Shown here one piece after another: positions 9,843 through 17,003 of a stretch of DNA of 64,000 bases (within the stretch, counting starts at the first letter, position 1; every line of letters begins with the position of its first letter). Position numbers and translations under genes: made by a program. Source of the stretch: Bacteroidota bacterium. GTDB lineage: Bacteria; Bacteroidota; Bacteroidia; UKL13-3. Location: contig CANHGM010000003.1 of the NCBI GenBank assembly GCA_947460345.1, positions 81,819-145,818 of the forward strand, in the 5' to 3' direction. The notes under the pieces are model-generated. The model worked only from the letters and a program-made list of their open reading frames with translations, was not told where the DNA came from and searched no databases.

Positions 9843-12443
9843 TTATATAAACGAACTTGCTTTTTGTATAGCTGCCTGCAAACCTTCAGCATTATTACCG
9901 CCAGCTGTTGCATAGAATGGTTGACCGCCGCCACCACCTTGCATCAATTTGGCTGCTTCTTTAATGATATTACCCGCATGCAAATTATTCTTTTTTACCA
10001 ATTCTTCTGTAATGATGATACTTAACAATGGCTTTTGATTGATGACCACACCCAATACACAAAACAAATTAGGAATTTCATTTTTCAACTGAAATGATAG
10101 GTTCTTTAACTGGTCTGCTGATGATATATCAACTTGCTCAGCTAATATATGTACCCCATTTTTCTCTGTTACTTTATTTTTTAATTCTTGTTTGATGACA
10201 GCCGTTTTTTCTGCTTCAAGTACTTCAAGTTTTTTCAACAACTCCGTTCTTTCATCCACTACTTGTTGCAAACTTTTTAAAATATCTTGCGATTTTAGGA
10301 TTTCTTTTACTTGTGTAAACGTTTGCTCGTATTCATTTACCAAGCTTTCAACTTTATCAGCTGTGATGGCTTCTATCCTTCTAACACCTGCTGCTACTGC
10401 ACTTTCAGAAGTGATTTTCATCAAACCAATACTCCCAGTTGCTTTTACATGTGTACCTCCGCACAATTCGCGTGAGTAGTTTTCGTCAAAGGTAATCACC
10501 CTTACCGAGTCGCCATATTTTTCACCAAACAAAGCCATAGCTCCCATATTTTTAGCTTCACTTATTGGCACATTTCTGCGTTCGTCTAATGATATATTTT
10601 CTCTGATTTTCTGATTCACTATATGTTCTACTTCTGCAATCTCTTCATCGGTCATGGCTTTGAAGTGTGAGAAGTCGAAACGCAGATATTCGCTGTTTAC
10701 CAACGAACCTTTTTGCTCTACATGTGTGCCCAACACCTTACGCAATGCTGCATGCAGCAAGTGTGTAGCCGAGTGGTTGTTCTCCGTTAGTCTTCGTTTT
10801 TTCACATCCACTTTGGCTGTAAAAACCGTCTCAGGGTTCTCAGGCAAGCGGTCGCACAGGTGTATAATAAGGTTGTTTTCTTTTTGTGTATCGGTGATGA
10901 TGACTTTCTCGTTGATGCTTTCAATGGTTCCGGTATCGCCAACCTGACCGCCACTTTCAGCATAGAAAGGCGTTTGGTCGAATACCAATTGAAATTGCTC
11001 TTTGTTTTTGTTTTTAACTTTGCGGTAGCGATTGATATGCACTTGCTCTAAAGCTACTTCATCATAGCCTAAGAACTTAGTAGGTGCTTCTTCTTCTCTC
11101 ACCATAACCCAATCATCGGTAACCATCGAGGTAGCTTTTCGACTGCGTTCTTTTTGTTGTTGAAGTAGGGCTTCGAAACCGGCTTCGTCAACTGTGAATC
11201 CTTTTTCAGATGCAATTAGTTTTGTTAAATCGATAGGAAAACCAAAAGTGTCATATAATTCAAATACGAATTCACTATGTAAAGAACTGACAGTTTCTAA
11301 TTTTTGTAATCCGTTTGCTAATGTTCTTAAAAACGCTGCTTCCTCCTCCTTTATTACATTCTCTAAAAACGCTGTCTTTTGCTTCACTTCAGGGAAGATA
11401 TCTTTAAAAGATTCACCCATGATAGGCAACAACTTATATAAGAAAGGTTCTTTTACGTTTAAGAAAGAATAATAATACCTTACTGCTCTTCTCAAAATTC
11501 TACGTATCACATAACCAGCTCCATTATTACTTGGCATTTGCCCATCAATAATAGCAAAAGCAATGGTACGAATGTGGTCAGAAAGTACACGCATCGCAAT
11601 ATCCGTTTTGGCATCTGAGTTCAAATATTTGATACCTGTTTCATTCTCCATAAACTGTATATATGGCAAAAATACATCTGTATCATAATTGCTAATCTTG
11701 CCCTCTATAGCCCTTACCAAACGCTCGAAGCCCATGCCTGTGTCAACGTGTTGTGCAGGAAGCTTTTCTAAACTGCTATCAGCTTTGCGGTTAAACTCCA
11801 TAAACACATTGTTCCAAATCTCAATCACTTGAGGATGGTCGTTGTTGACTAAACTAGCACCGCTTATATCCTTACGTTCGTTATCAGGTCTTAAGTCTAT
11901 ATGTATTTCGCTACAAGGCCCGCACGGACCAGTATCGCCCATCTCCCAAAAATTATCTTTCTTGTTTCCGGGTAAAATTCTTTTCTCAGGTATCCATTTT
12001 TTCCATTCGTCATATGCTTCTTGGTCCATGGCCAAACCTTCTTTTTCATCCCCTTCAAAATAGGTCACATATAAACGGTCTTTGTCCAACTTATATACTT
12101 CGGTTAATAATTCCCAAGCCCACTCAATGGCTTCTTTTTTAAAGTAATCGCCAAAGCTCCAATTGCCAAGCATTTCGAACATGGTGTGGTGATAGGTATC
12201 AACGCCCACTTCTTCTAGGTCGTTGTGTTTTCCACTCACACGCAGGCATTTTTGTGTATCAACCACCCTCTTATATTTAGGTGTTTCGTTGCCTAAAAAC
12301 CAATCTTTAAATTGGTTCATCCCTGCGTTGGTAAACATAAGGGTTGGGTCGTTTTTAACTACTATAGGGGCAGAAGGCAAAATGGTATGGCCTTTACTTT
12401 CAAAGAAATCTAAGAATTGTTTGCGTATATCGTTTGACGTCAC
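9843..12443 (-). CDS. alaS: alanine--tRNA ligase
   Basis: Charges tRNA-Ala in the cytoplasm. All parts are visible: the class II catalytic domain at the N-terminus (FFESKGHTILPSAPIV, then FTNAGMNQFKDWFLG), the editing-domain zinc motif as HSATH plus the later RELCGGTH, and the C-Ala domain with the glycine run MQGGGGGQPFYATAGG near the end. At 866 residues it is a full-length bacterial enzyme. The start is GTG (ValThrSerAsnAsp as written, read as Met), and the product begins at the conserved family N-terminus, so there is no reason to move it. Its upstream region is shared with the divergent paaD gene. Confidence 0.98.
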   Translation of the reverse strand: MTSNDIRKQFLDFFESKGHTILPSAPIVVKNDPTLMFTNAGMNQFKDWFLGNETPKYKRVVDTQKCLRVSGKHNDLEEVGVDTYHHTMFEMLGNWSFGDYFKKEAIEWAWELLTEVYKLDKDRLYVTYFEGDEKEGLAMDQEAYDEWKKWIPEKRILPGNKKDNFWEMGDTGPCGPCSEIHIDLRPDNERKDISGASLVNNDHPQVIEIWNNVFMEFNRKADSSLEKLPAQHVDTGMGFERLVRAIEGKISNYDTDVFLPYIQFMENETGIKYLNSDAKTDIAMRVLSDHIRTIAFAIIDGQMPSNNGAGYVIRRILRRAVRYYYSFLNVKEPFLYKLLPIMGESFKDIFPEVKQKTAFLENVIKEEEAAFLRTLANGLQKLETVSSLHSEFVFELYDTFGFPIDLTKLIASEKGFTVDEAGFEALLQQQKERSRKATSMVTDDWVMVREEEAPTKFLGYDEVALEQVHINRYRKVKNKNKEQFQLVFDQTPFYAESGGQVGDTGTIESINEKVIITDTQKENNLIIHLCDRLPENPETVFTAKVDVKKRRLTENNHSATHLLHAALRKVLGTHVEQKGSLVNSEYLRFDFSHFKAMTDEEIAEVEHIVNQKIRENISLDERRNVPISEAKNMGAMALFGEKYGDSVRVITFDENYSRELCGGTHVKATGSIGLMKITSESAVAAGVRRIEAITADKVESLVNEYEQTFTQVKEILKSQDILKSLQQVVDERTELLKKLEVLEAEKTAVIKQELKNKVTEKNGVHILAEQVDISSADQLKNLSFQLKNEIPNLFCVLGVVINQKPLLSIIITEELVKKNNLHAGNIIKEAAKLMQGGGGGQPFYATAGGNNAEGLQAAIQKASSFI

Positions 12444-12553
12444 TGTTTATATTTTTTTGCTAGCTATTTTTAATAAAGAGTGCAAATTTCGTTTGTAAGG
12501 CCTTATTAAAAAAAACAAATATATAATTAAAATGTTGGTAACTAGCAAAAGCT

Positions 12554-12561
12554 TATATTTG
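12554..12561 (+). promoter_or_regulatory. -7 box of paaD, five bases before the ATG
   Basis: TATATTTG matches TAnnTTTG exactly. A TTG at 12535-12537 lies 16 nt upstream. Only 5 nt separate the box from the ATG at 12567, so transcription would begin at or next to the start codon and the mRNA would be leaderless or nearly so. Confidence 0.55.
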
Positions 12562-12566
12562 CTCAA

Positions 12567-13055
12567 ATGAATTTGGTAACTTCAGAAACAGTCAGAGAAT
12601 TATTATGCACCGTAATGGATCCAGAAATCCCTACCATATCTTTAGTAGATTTGGGGATTGTGACAGACATTGTAGTGACCAATCAATTGATTGAAGTAAC
12701 CCTCACCCCTACTTTTTCAGGTTGCCCTGCCTTGCGAGTGATGGAAGAATTAGTGGCACAAAAACTTTCAGAATTACCAAAATATACTATTAAAGTTAAA
12801 ACCAATTTTGACAAACCATGGAACAGCGATTTGATTTCTGACCATGGCAGAGAAATGTTGTTAAAACACGGATTGGCCCCACCACCTAAACATCATGGCT
12901 ATTTAGAATTAGATGTATTGAGCGATATAGCTTGCCCCTATTGTGGAAGCAGAAATACAGATATAAAATCACCTTTCGGACCCACATTGTGTAGGTCTTT
13001 ACATTATTGTAAAAATTGTTTGCAAGCTTTCGAACAATTTAAACCTATCATGTAA
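12567..13055 (+). CDS. paaD: PaaD-like iron-sulfur maturation protein
   Basis: PaaD belongs to the DUF59/MIP18 family and is linked to maturation of the phenylacetyl-CoA epoxidase PaaABCE. Residues 1-90 are the MIP18 domain with DPEIPTISLVDLGIV and the conserved reactive Cys in FSGCPA. Residues 120-162 form the C-terminal zinc ribbon that separates PaaD from SufT-type relatives: CPYCGS, then CRSLHYCKNC, ending FEQFKP. The length of 162 residues is standard. The gene stands alone between alaS and rpsA with its own promoter. None of paaA, B, C or E is in the window. It may serve a distant paa operon or another Fe-S client. Confidence 0.85.
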   Translation: MNLVTSETVRELLCTVMDPEIPTISLVDLGIVTDIVVTNQLIEVTLTPTFSGCPALRVMEELVAQKLSELPKYTIKVKTNFDKPWNSDLISDHGREMLLKHGLAPPPKHHGYLELDVLSDIACPYCGSRNTDIKSPFGPTLCRSLHYCKNCLQAFEQFKPIM

Positions 13056-13126
13056 ATTTAAAATATTGTTTAATAGATACTTAACTAAAAGGTATTTTCA
13101 TAATAGTCTATTAATCAAAAAAATAT

Positions 13127-13157
13127 TTTGTGTACAAGTGAAGTACTATTACTTTTG
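13127..13157 (+). promoter_or_regulatory. consensus promoter of rpsA
   Basis: TTTG at 13127-13130, a 19-nt spacer, and TACTTTTG at 13150-13157 match the Bacteroidota -33/-7 consensus with ideal spacing. It is the best plus-strand promoter in the window, as expected for a heavily expressed ribosomal gene. Confidence 0.8.
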
Positions 13158-13167
13158 CACCCCCTAA

Positions 13168-13176
13168 GAAAGGAGA
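13168..13176 (+). promoter_or_regulatory. strong Shine-Dalgarno of rpsA
   Basis: The purine run AGAAAGGAGA is centred about 12 nt before the ATG at 13187. Nearly all other genes here lack such a site, as is usual in this phylum, so its presence is notable and fixes the rpsA start. Confidence 0.6.
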
Positions 13177-13186
13177 ACCATAATTA

Positions 13187-15001
13187 ATGACAGAAACAAC
13201 AACAACAACACAAGCAACTCCAGATTTTGATTGGAGTATGGATCATGCCGGTTTTGGCAATTACAACAACTCAGAACGTGAACGTTTAGAAGCACTTTAT
13301 GAAAAGACTTTAAATGTTATTACTGAGAAACAATTAATCAAAGGTTCTGTAGTATCTATTACAGACAAAGAAGTGGTTTTAAACATCGGTTTTAAATCAG
13401 ACGGATTAATTGCATTATCTGAATTTAGAGATTTACCAGGATTAAAAATTGGTGATGAAGTAGAAGTTTTCGTTGAATCAACTGAAGATGCTACGGGTCA
13501 ATTATTACTTTCTCGCAAAAAAGCGATGAATGAAAGAGCTTGGGAAAATATTGTTAAAGTTCACGAGAATGATGAAATAGTTGAAGGACTTGTTAAAACA
13601 CGTACCAAAGGCGGATTGGTTGTTGAGGTATTAGGTTTAGATGCATTCTTACCTGGCTCACAAATAGACATTAAACCTATCAGAGACTACGATATATATG
13701 TAAACAGAACTATGCAATTTAAAGTGGTGAAATTAAATCATCAATTTAAAAATGTAGTAGTATCACATAAAGTTTTAATTGAAGATGATATCGAAGCTCA
13801 AAAGAGCGATATCTTAAAGAAATTAGAAAAAGGTCAAGTATTAGAAGGTGTAGTGAAAAATATGACTTCTTTCGGTGTATTCATCGATTTAGGAGGATTA
13901 GATGGCTTACTTCATATCACTGATATTTCATGGGGTAGAATTAACCACCCAGAAGAAGTATTGCACTTAGATCAAAAAATAAATGTTGCCGTGTTAGATT
14001 ACGATCCTGAAAAGAACCGTATCTCTCTTGGTTTAAAACAATTAACTCCTCACCCTTGGGATAATTTAGCTGCTAACTTAGAAGTTGGTAACAAAATCAA
14101 AGGCAAAATTGTAACAGTTGCTGACTATGGTGCATTTGTAGAAATAGCTCCAGGAGTAGAAGGATTGATACACGTTTCTGAATTGTCATGGAGCAGCCAT
14201 TTACGTAACCCTCAAGATTTCTTGAAAGTGGGTGAAGAAATTGAAGCTGTTATCTTATCAATTGACAAAGAAGAGCGTAAAATGAGCTTAGGTGTTAAAC
14301 AATTAACTTCAGACCCTTGGGGTAATATTGCTGACAGATACCCAGTAGGTTCTAAACATAAAGGTATTGTTAGAAACATGACTAGCTACGGATTGTTCGT
14401 AGAACTTGAGCCAGGTGTTGACGGATTACTTCACGTATCTGACTTATCTTGGACTAAGAAAATCAAACATCCAAATGAGTTTGTGAAGAAAGACCAAGAA
14501 TTAGATGTTATCGTACTTGAATTAGACGTTGAAAACCGTCGTTTGAGTTTAGGTCACAGACAATTAGAAGAAAACCCTTGGGATACTTTCGAAACTGTAT
14601 TCCCTGTTGGATCAGAGCACGAAGCTACCGTTCTTAAAATACAAGACAAAGCAGCTACATTAGCTTTACAATATGGTGTTGAAGGTTATGCTAACTTAAA
14701 ACAATTACAAAAAGAAGACAAGTCTACTGCTAAAGAAGACGAAGTAATCAACGTAAAAGTGATTGAGTTTAACAAAGAAAACAAGCGTATTGTAGTTTCT
14801 CATACAGCTCTTTGGAAAGAAGAGGAAATGAAGAAGGCTGATGAAGCAGAGAAAAAATCAGTGAAAGATGCTGAGAAAACTGTGAAAAACGTGAAGAAAA
14901 TAAACGAGAAAAACAGCGAACGCAGCACAATGGCAGACTTAGAAGGTCTTAGCGAATTAAAAGCTAAGATGGAAGCTGCTAAAGATGATAAAGCAGAGTA
15001 A
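13187..15001 (+). CDS. rpsA: 30S ribosomal protein S1
   Basis: Binds mRNA on the 30S subunit. Six consecutive S1 (OB-fold) domains are readable from about residue 50 to 535, with repeated signatures such as GVFIDLGGLDGLLHITDISW, GAFVEIAPGVEGLIHVSELSW and GLFVELEPGVDGLLHVSDLSW. The tail (about 540-604) is Lys/Glu-rich and probably disordered. At 604 residues it is somewhat longer than the 557 of E. coli because of this tail and an acidic N-terminus. Codon choice (many AAC, TTC, GGT) fits high expression. It has a consensus promoter, a Shine-Dalgarno and a strong terminator, so it is an independent transcription unit. Confidence 0.98.
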   Translation: MTETTTTTQATPDFDWSMDHAGFGNYNNSERERLEALYEKTLNVITEKQLIKGSVVSITDKEVVLNIGFKSDGLIALSEFRDLPGLKIGDEVEVFVESTEDATGQLLLSRKKAMNERAWENIVKVHENDEIVEGLVKTRTKGGLVVEVLGLDAFLPGSQIDIKPIRDYDIYVNRTMQFKVVKLNHQFKNVVVSHKVLIEDDIEAQKSDILKKLEKGQVLEGVVKNMTSFGVFIDLGGLDGLLHITDISWGRINHPEEVLHLDQKINVAVLDYDPEKNRISLGLKQLTPHPWDNLAANLEVGNKIKGKIVTVADYGAFVEIAPGVEGLIHVSELSWSSHLRNPQDFLKVGEEIEAVILSIDKEERKMSLGVKQLTSDPWGNIADRYPVGSKHKGIVRNMTSYGLFVELEPGVDGLLHVSDLSWTKKIKHPNEFVKKDQELDVIVLELDVENRRLSLGHRQLEENPWDTFETVFPVGSEHEATVLKIQDKAATLALQYGVEGYANLKQLQKEDKSTAKEDEVINVKVIEFNKENKRIVVSHTALWKEEEMKKADEAEKKSVKDAEKTVKNVKKINEKNSERSTMADLEGLSELKAKMEAAKDDKAE

Positions 15002-15021
15002 TCTGAAACACATTCAAATTC

Positions 15022-15053
15022 AAAAATCCCACTTAGTTTTAAGTGGGATTTTT
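15022..15053 (+). terminator. intrinsic terminator of rpsA
   Basis: ATCCCACTTA (15026-15035), a 4-nt loop GTTT, and TAAGTGGGAT (15040-15049) pair perfectly, followed by an eight-T run. It begins about 20 bases after the stop codon. Confidence 0.92.
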
Positions 15054-15098
15054 TTTGCTTTAATGTTTTGTTTATTGATTCTTTTCTTACTTGTTCCC

Positions 15099-15162
15099 CG
15101 CTCCATTCGTCTTCGAGGAGCGAAAAGTTACAAAGAGATGCTGAAACAAGTTCAGCATAACG
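15099..15162 (+). repeat. dispersed hairpin repeat (copy 1)
   Basis: Two hairpins lie in tandem. The first has CGCTCC (15099-15104) and GGAGCG (15117-15122). The second has ATGCTGAA (15138-15145) and TTCAGCAT (15151-15158) around the loop ACAAG. The second hairpin recurs at 19900 with both arms changed in a compensating way. A short reading frame runs through this element (14985-15191), but it overlaps the rpsA end and terminator and is only the repeat translated. Confidence 0.75.
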
Positions 15163-15229
15163 CTTTTGATGGTGTATTTATGTTCGTATAATTCGTTACT
15201 GTTGATAGCTTCTATATGCTACTTTCTAA

Positions 15230-15258
15230 CGTCACCATGGATTTATTTCAGGGTCTCG
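15230..15258 (-). repeat. decayed inverted copy of the dispersed hairpin repeat
   Basis: Read on the minus strand, CCCTGAAATAAAT followed by CCATGGTGACG lines up with the CCTGAAACAAGTTCAGGATGACG part of the copy at 19900, with several mismatches. The rest of 15163-15371 is AT-rich with no gene that I can see. Confidence 0.45.
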
Positions 15259-15371
15259 TGTTATTAGACTAGCCATATGATGGATAGCTCTCAATATATA
15301 TTTGAAAATATAAAATTTTGCCGAGCTTATTATACCTAATTTTGAAAAAATATTTTTAGGACAATCACCCC

Positions 15372-15707
15372 ATGAAAGAATCAAGCATTTATACGCAACT
15401 TTGGCAAAAGTACAGACCTGTAATTATTAGTAAAATGAAACTGGCTGTTGATGGTCCTCAAGAATACCAACTCTCTAAACATGAGTTTGAAGTGATTAGT
15501 GAAAGAAAAAGCTCTGGCCATGCGTTTAATTTAGAAATAAACAAGGGCATGTTGGTGAATAAGATTAGTGGTACAGCTGTCGTAAGAGATTTATTTGAGG
15601 TGCTTAAAAGTTCTAATACTGCTACTGAAATGATGCAAGGCAATTATTTCAAGATAAATCTGACCAAAGATTATAGAATCAAAATTCAAATTATTCCTGC
15701 GGTTTAA
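15372..15707 (+). CDS. small hypothetical protein, 111 residues
   Basis: I do not recognise it. It begins with ATG after CACCCC and is a soluble, mixed alpha/beta-looking protein with no signal peptide or membrane segment. Composition is ordinary, with LEINKGMLVNK and YFKINLTKDYRIKIQI as possible strands. The antisense frames are shorter and less protein-like. It sits in the repeat-rich, gene-poor stretch between rpsA and the rhomboid gene, next to the cassette-like unit, so it may belong to the same accessory region. No partner gene or toxin/antitoxin signature is seen. Confidence 0.55.
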   Translation: MKESSIYTQLWQKYRPVIISKMKLAVDGPQEYQLSKHEFEVISERKSSGHAFNLEINKGMLVNKISGTAVVRDLFEVLKSSNTATEMMQGNYFKINLTKDYRIKIQIIPAV

Positions 15708-15805
15708 TTTTATAAAAGCCTTTTTGATCTGTTATACTTGGTAAATTACTGATACCAGCCTTTTCACTTATTTTTAGTTATAGGCTACAAAAAAAGTAAA
15801 TTGCA

Positions 15806-16066
15806 GTGAAAGCTAACTTTGAAATAAAATATGAAAATCATTTTAAACTTTATGTACTTCAAAAGGACCAAATAATTTTTGAAAGCGAATTAGTTAGAAA
15901 TAAAATAGATTTTTATAACGACATAGAAAATCAGCCTAATATTGTTGGAGTAATTACATAATTTTTTCTGGATCGTGATAGTAAAGAAATTGACAAAATT
16001 ATTATTGAAAATGAAATAATAGCAAGTACTGAAACAATCGCAAATGCTGATTATCGTGATGGATAA
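15806..16066 (+). pseudogene. small gene interrupted by an in-frame stop
   Basis: From the GTG at 15806 one frame encodes 51 residues (VKANFEIKYENHFKLYVLQK and onward), reaches TAA at 15959-15961, and then continues for 34 more sensible residues (FFLDRDSKEIDKIIIENEII and onward) to a stop at 16064. The reading frame and composition do not change across the stop, so a single Tyr-to-stop change is the simplest reading. Product unknown, soluble, about 86 residues if intact. The stop may be real decay or a sequencing error. The end overlaps the start of the next small ORF. Confidence 0.5.
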
Positions 16067-16151
16067 AAAGGCAAATAAAATTTACTTAATAATTGCTGGA
16101 ATTGTTATTGGAATATTGTTGTTGATTATATTTATTGATTCACTAAAATAG
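16059..16151 (+). CDS. 30-residue membrane peptide
   Basis: ATG at 16059 overlaps the end of the preceding frame (the run ATGGATAA holds both the start and the upstream stop), which is typical translational coupling. The product starts MDKKANK and continues with a 19-residue run of Ile, Leu, Val, Ala and Gly, then DSLK: a positively charged N-terminus and one membrane segment. It is too short for standard gene callers. It fits a small membrane protein of unknown role, transported together with the broken gene inside the inverted repeats. Confidence 0.4.
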   Translation: MDKKANKIYLIIAGIVIGILLLIIFIDSLK

Positions 16152-16214
16152 CGAAGATTTGCAGCCTATAACACTTGCTAAAACTTATGGCTAGTTTTCG
16201 GTAGATTGTTCTTT

Positions 16215-16390
16215 CTTGAGTCAGCCGCAGTTGGGGCAATACTTTCAAATTAAATAAGGGCAAAGTTGATTATCCATATTAAAAAATTAATGACAAAAGA
16301 AAAAGGGAAAGTGGATATATAAATTCTTTAAGAATTTATATAATTAACTTCAAGTATAAATGCTATTGAATCTATATAAAAAGTATATAT
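16215..16390. other. AT-rich intergenic stretch
   Basis: Apart from the short palindrome AAATTCTTTAAGAATTT at 16321-16337, which lacks a T run, I see no gene, promoter or terminator here. Confidence 0.4.
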
Positions 16391-16999
16391 CTACCCCATT
16401 ATTTGAGAAAAGAAATGTGATATCAAATCGGGTTTGCATAATATGGTATATATAATTCCAAATAAAGCTCCTTCAAAATGTGCCCCATGGTTTACATTCC
16501 CCATGCTTTTCTTGCTTAAATAATATTCTATGGCTAAAAAAAAAGCTCCATAAATGACCGCCTTCATAGGTATAAAAAATATGTTAATCTCAGCCATAGG
16601 TGCTATAACCACAAACGAAAAAATAACAGCACTCACAGCTCCTGAGGCTCCAATAGAATTATAACCAGGATTGTTTTTGTATTTATATATATCACTAAAG
16701 CAAGAAAATACAGCACCTAACACATATAAACCTAAGTAATACAGTTTGCCTAAGTCGGGAAAAATATCAACAAACACTTTTTCAACATAGTTTCCTATGC
16801 TATAAAACGAAAACATGTTGAAAGCTAAATGGATATAATCAGCATGGATGAGTGTACACGTTATTAATCTCCAAAATTCTTTCTTGTGATAAACAGCATA
16901 TGAGTTTAATTTAAACTTATCAAACAACTCAGCATTTTGCCATGCCCCAAAACTGGTTAAAACTGTAATAAGAACAATAGCATTGGTTAAGGTTAGCAT
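16391..16999 (-). CDS. rhomboid-family intramembrane serine protease
   Basis: Cleaves transmembrane segments within the membrane. The catalytic dyad is visible: Ser119 in GASG (residues 117-120) and His174 in AHFEGALFG (173-181). The oxyanion/Asn region is HADYIHLAFNMFSFY (52-66). Six hydrophobic segments fit a minimal bacterial rhomboid of 202 residues. It starts 4 nt after the stop of the multiheme cytochrome gene on the same strand, so the two form an operon. Whether the cytochrome is a substrate is unknown. The enzyme's natural target cannot be told from sequence. Confidence 0.92.
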   Translation of the reverse strand: MLTLTNAIVLITVLTSFGAWQNAELFDKFKLNSYAVYHKKEFWRLITCTLIHADYIHLAFNMFSFYSIGNYVEKVFVDIFPDLGKLYYLGLYVLGAVFSCFSDIYKYKNNPGYNSIGASGAVSAVIFSFVVIAPMAEINIFFIPMKAVIYGAFFLAIEYYLSKKSMGNVNHGAHFEGALFGIIYTILCKPDLISHFFSQIMG

Positions 17000-17003
17000 A
17001 TAT

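Larger units (their letters stand above)
15777..16214 (+). repeat. cassette-like unit bounded by 10-bp inverted repeats, with an attC-like end
   Basis: GTTATAGGCT (15777-15786) and AGCCTATAAC (16163-16172) are perfect inverted complements; extended to 12 bp they have one mismatch. They enclose exactly the broken gene and the small peptide gene. A cassette start complementary to the first box of its trailing recombination site is what an integrated integron cassette shows. Downstream, AAAACT (16180-16185) can pair with AGTTTT (16193-16198), and a GTT lies at 16208-16210, giving a site of roughly 50 bp. Pairing outside that core is poor and no integrase is in the window. A MITE-like element is the alternative. 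Confidence 0.4.

Noticed and set aside
14985..15191. 68-residue ORF over the end of rpsA
   Set aside because: It overlaps the rpsA stop, crosses a strong terminator and then simply translates the dispersed hairpin repeat, a common source of spurious proteins.
15372..15707. Toxin or antitoxin candidate
   Set aside because: Size and location invite it, but there is no partner gene and no recognisable motif.
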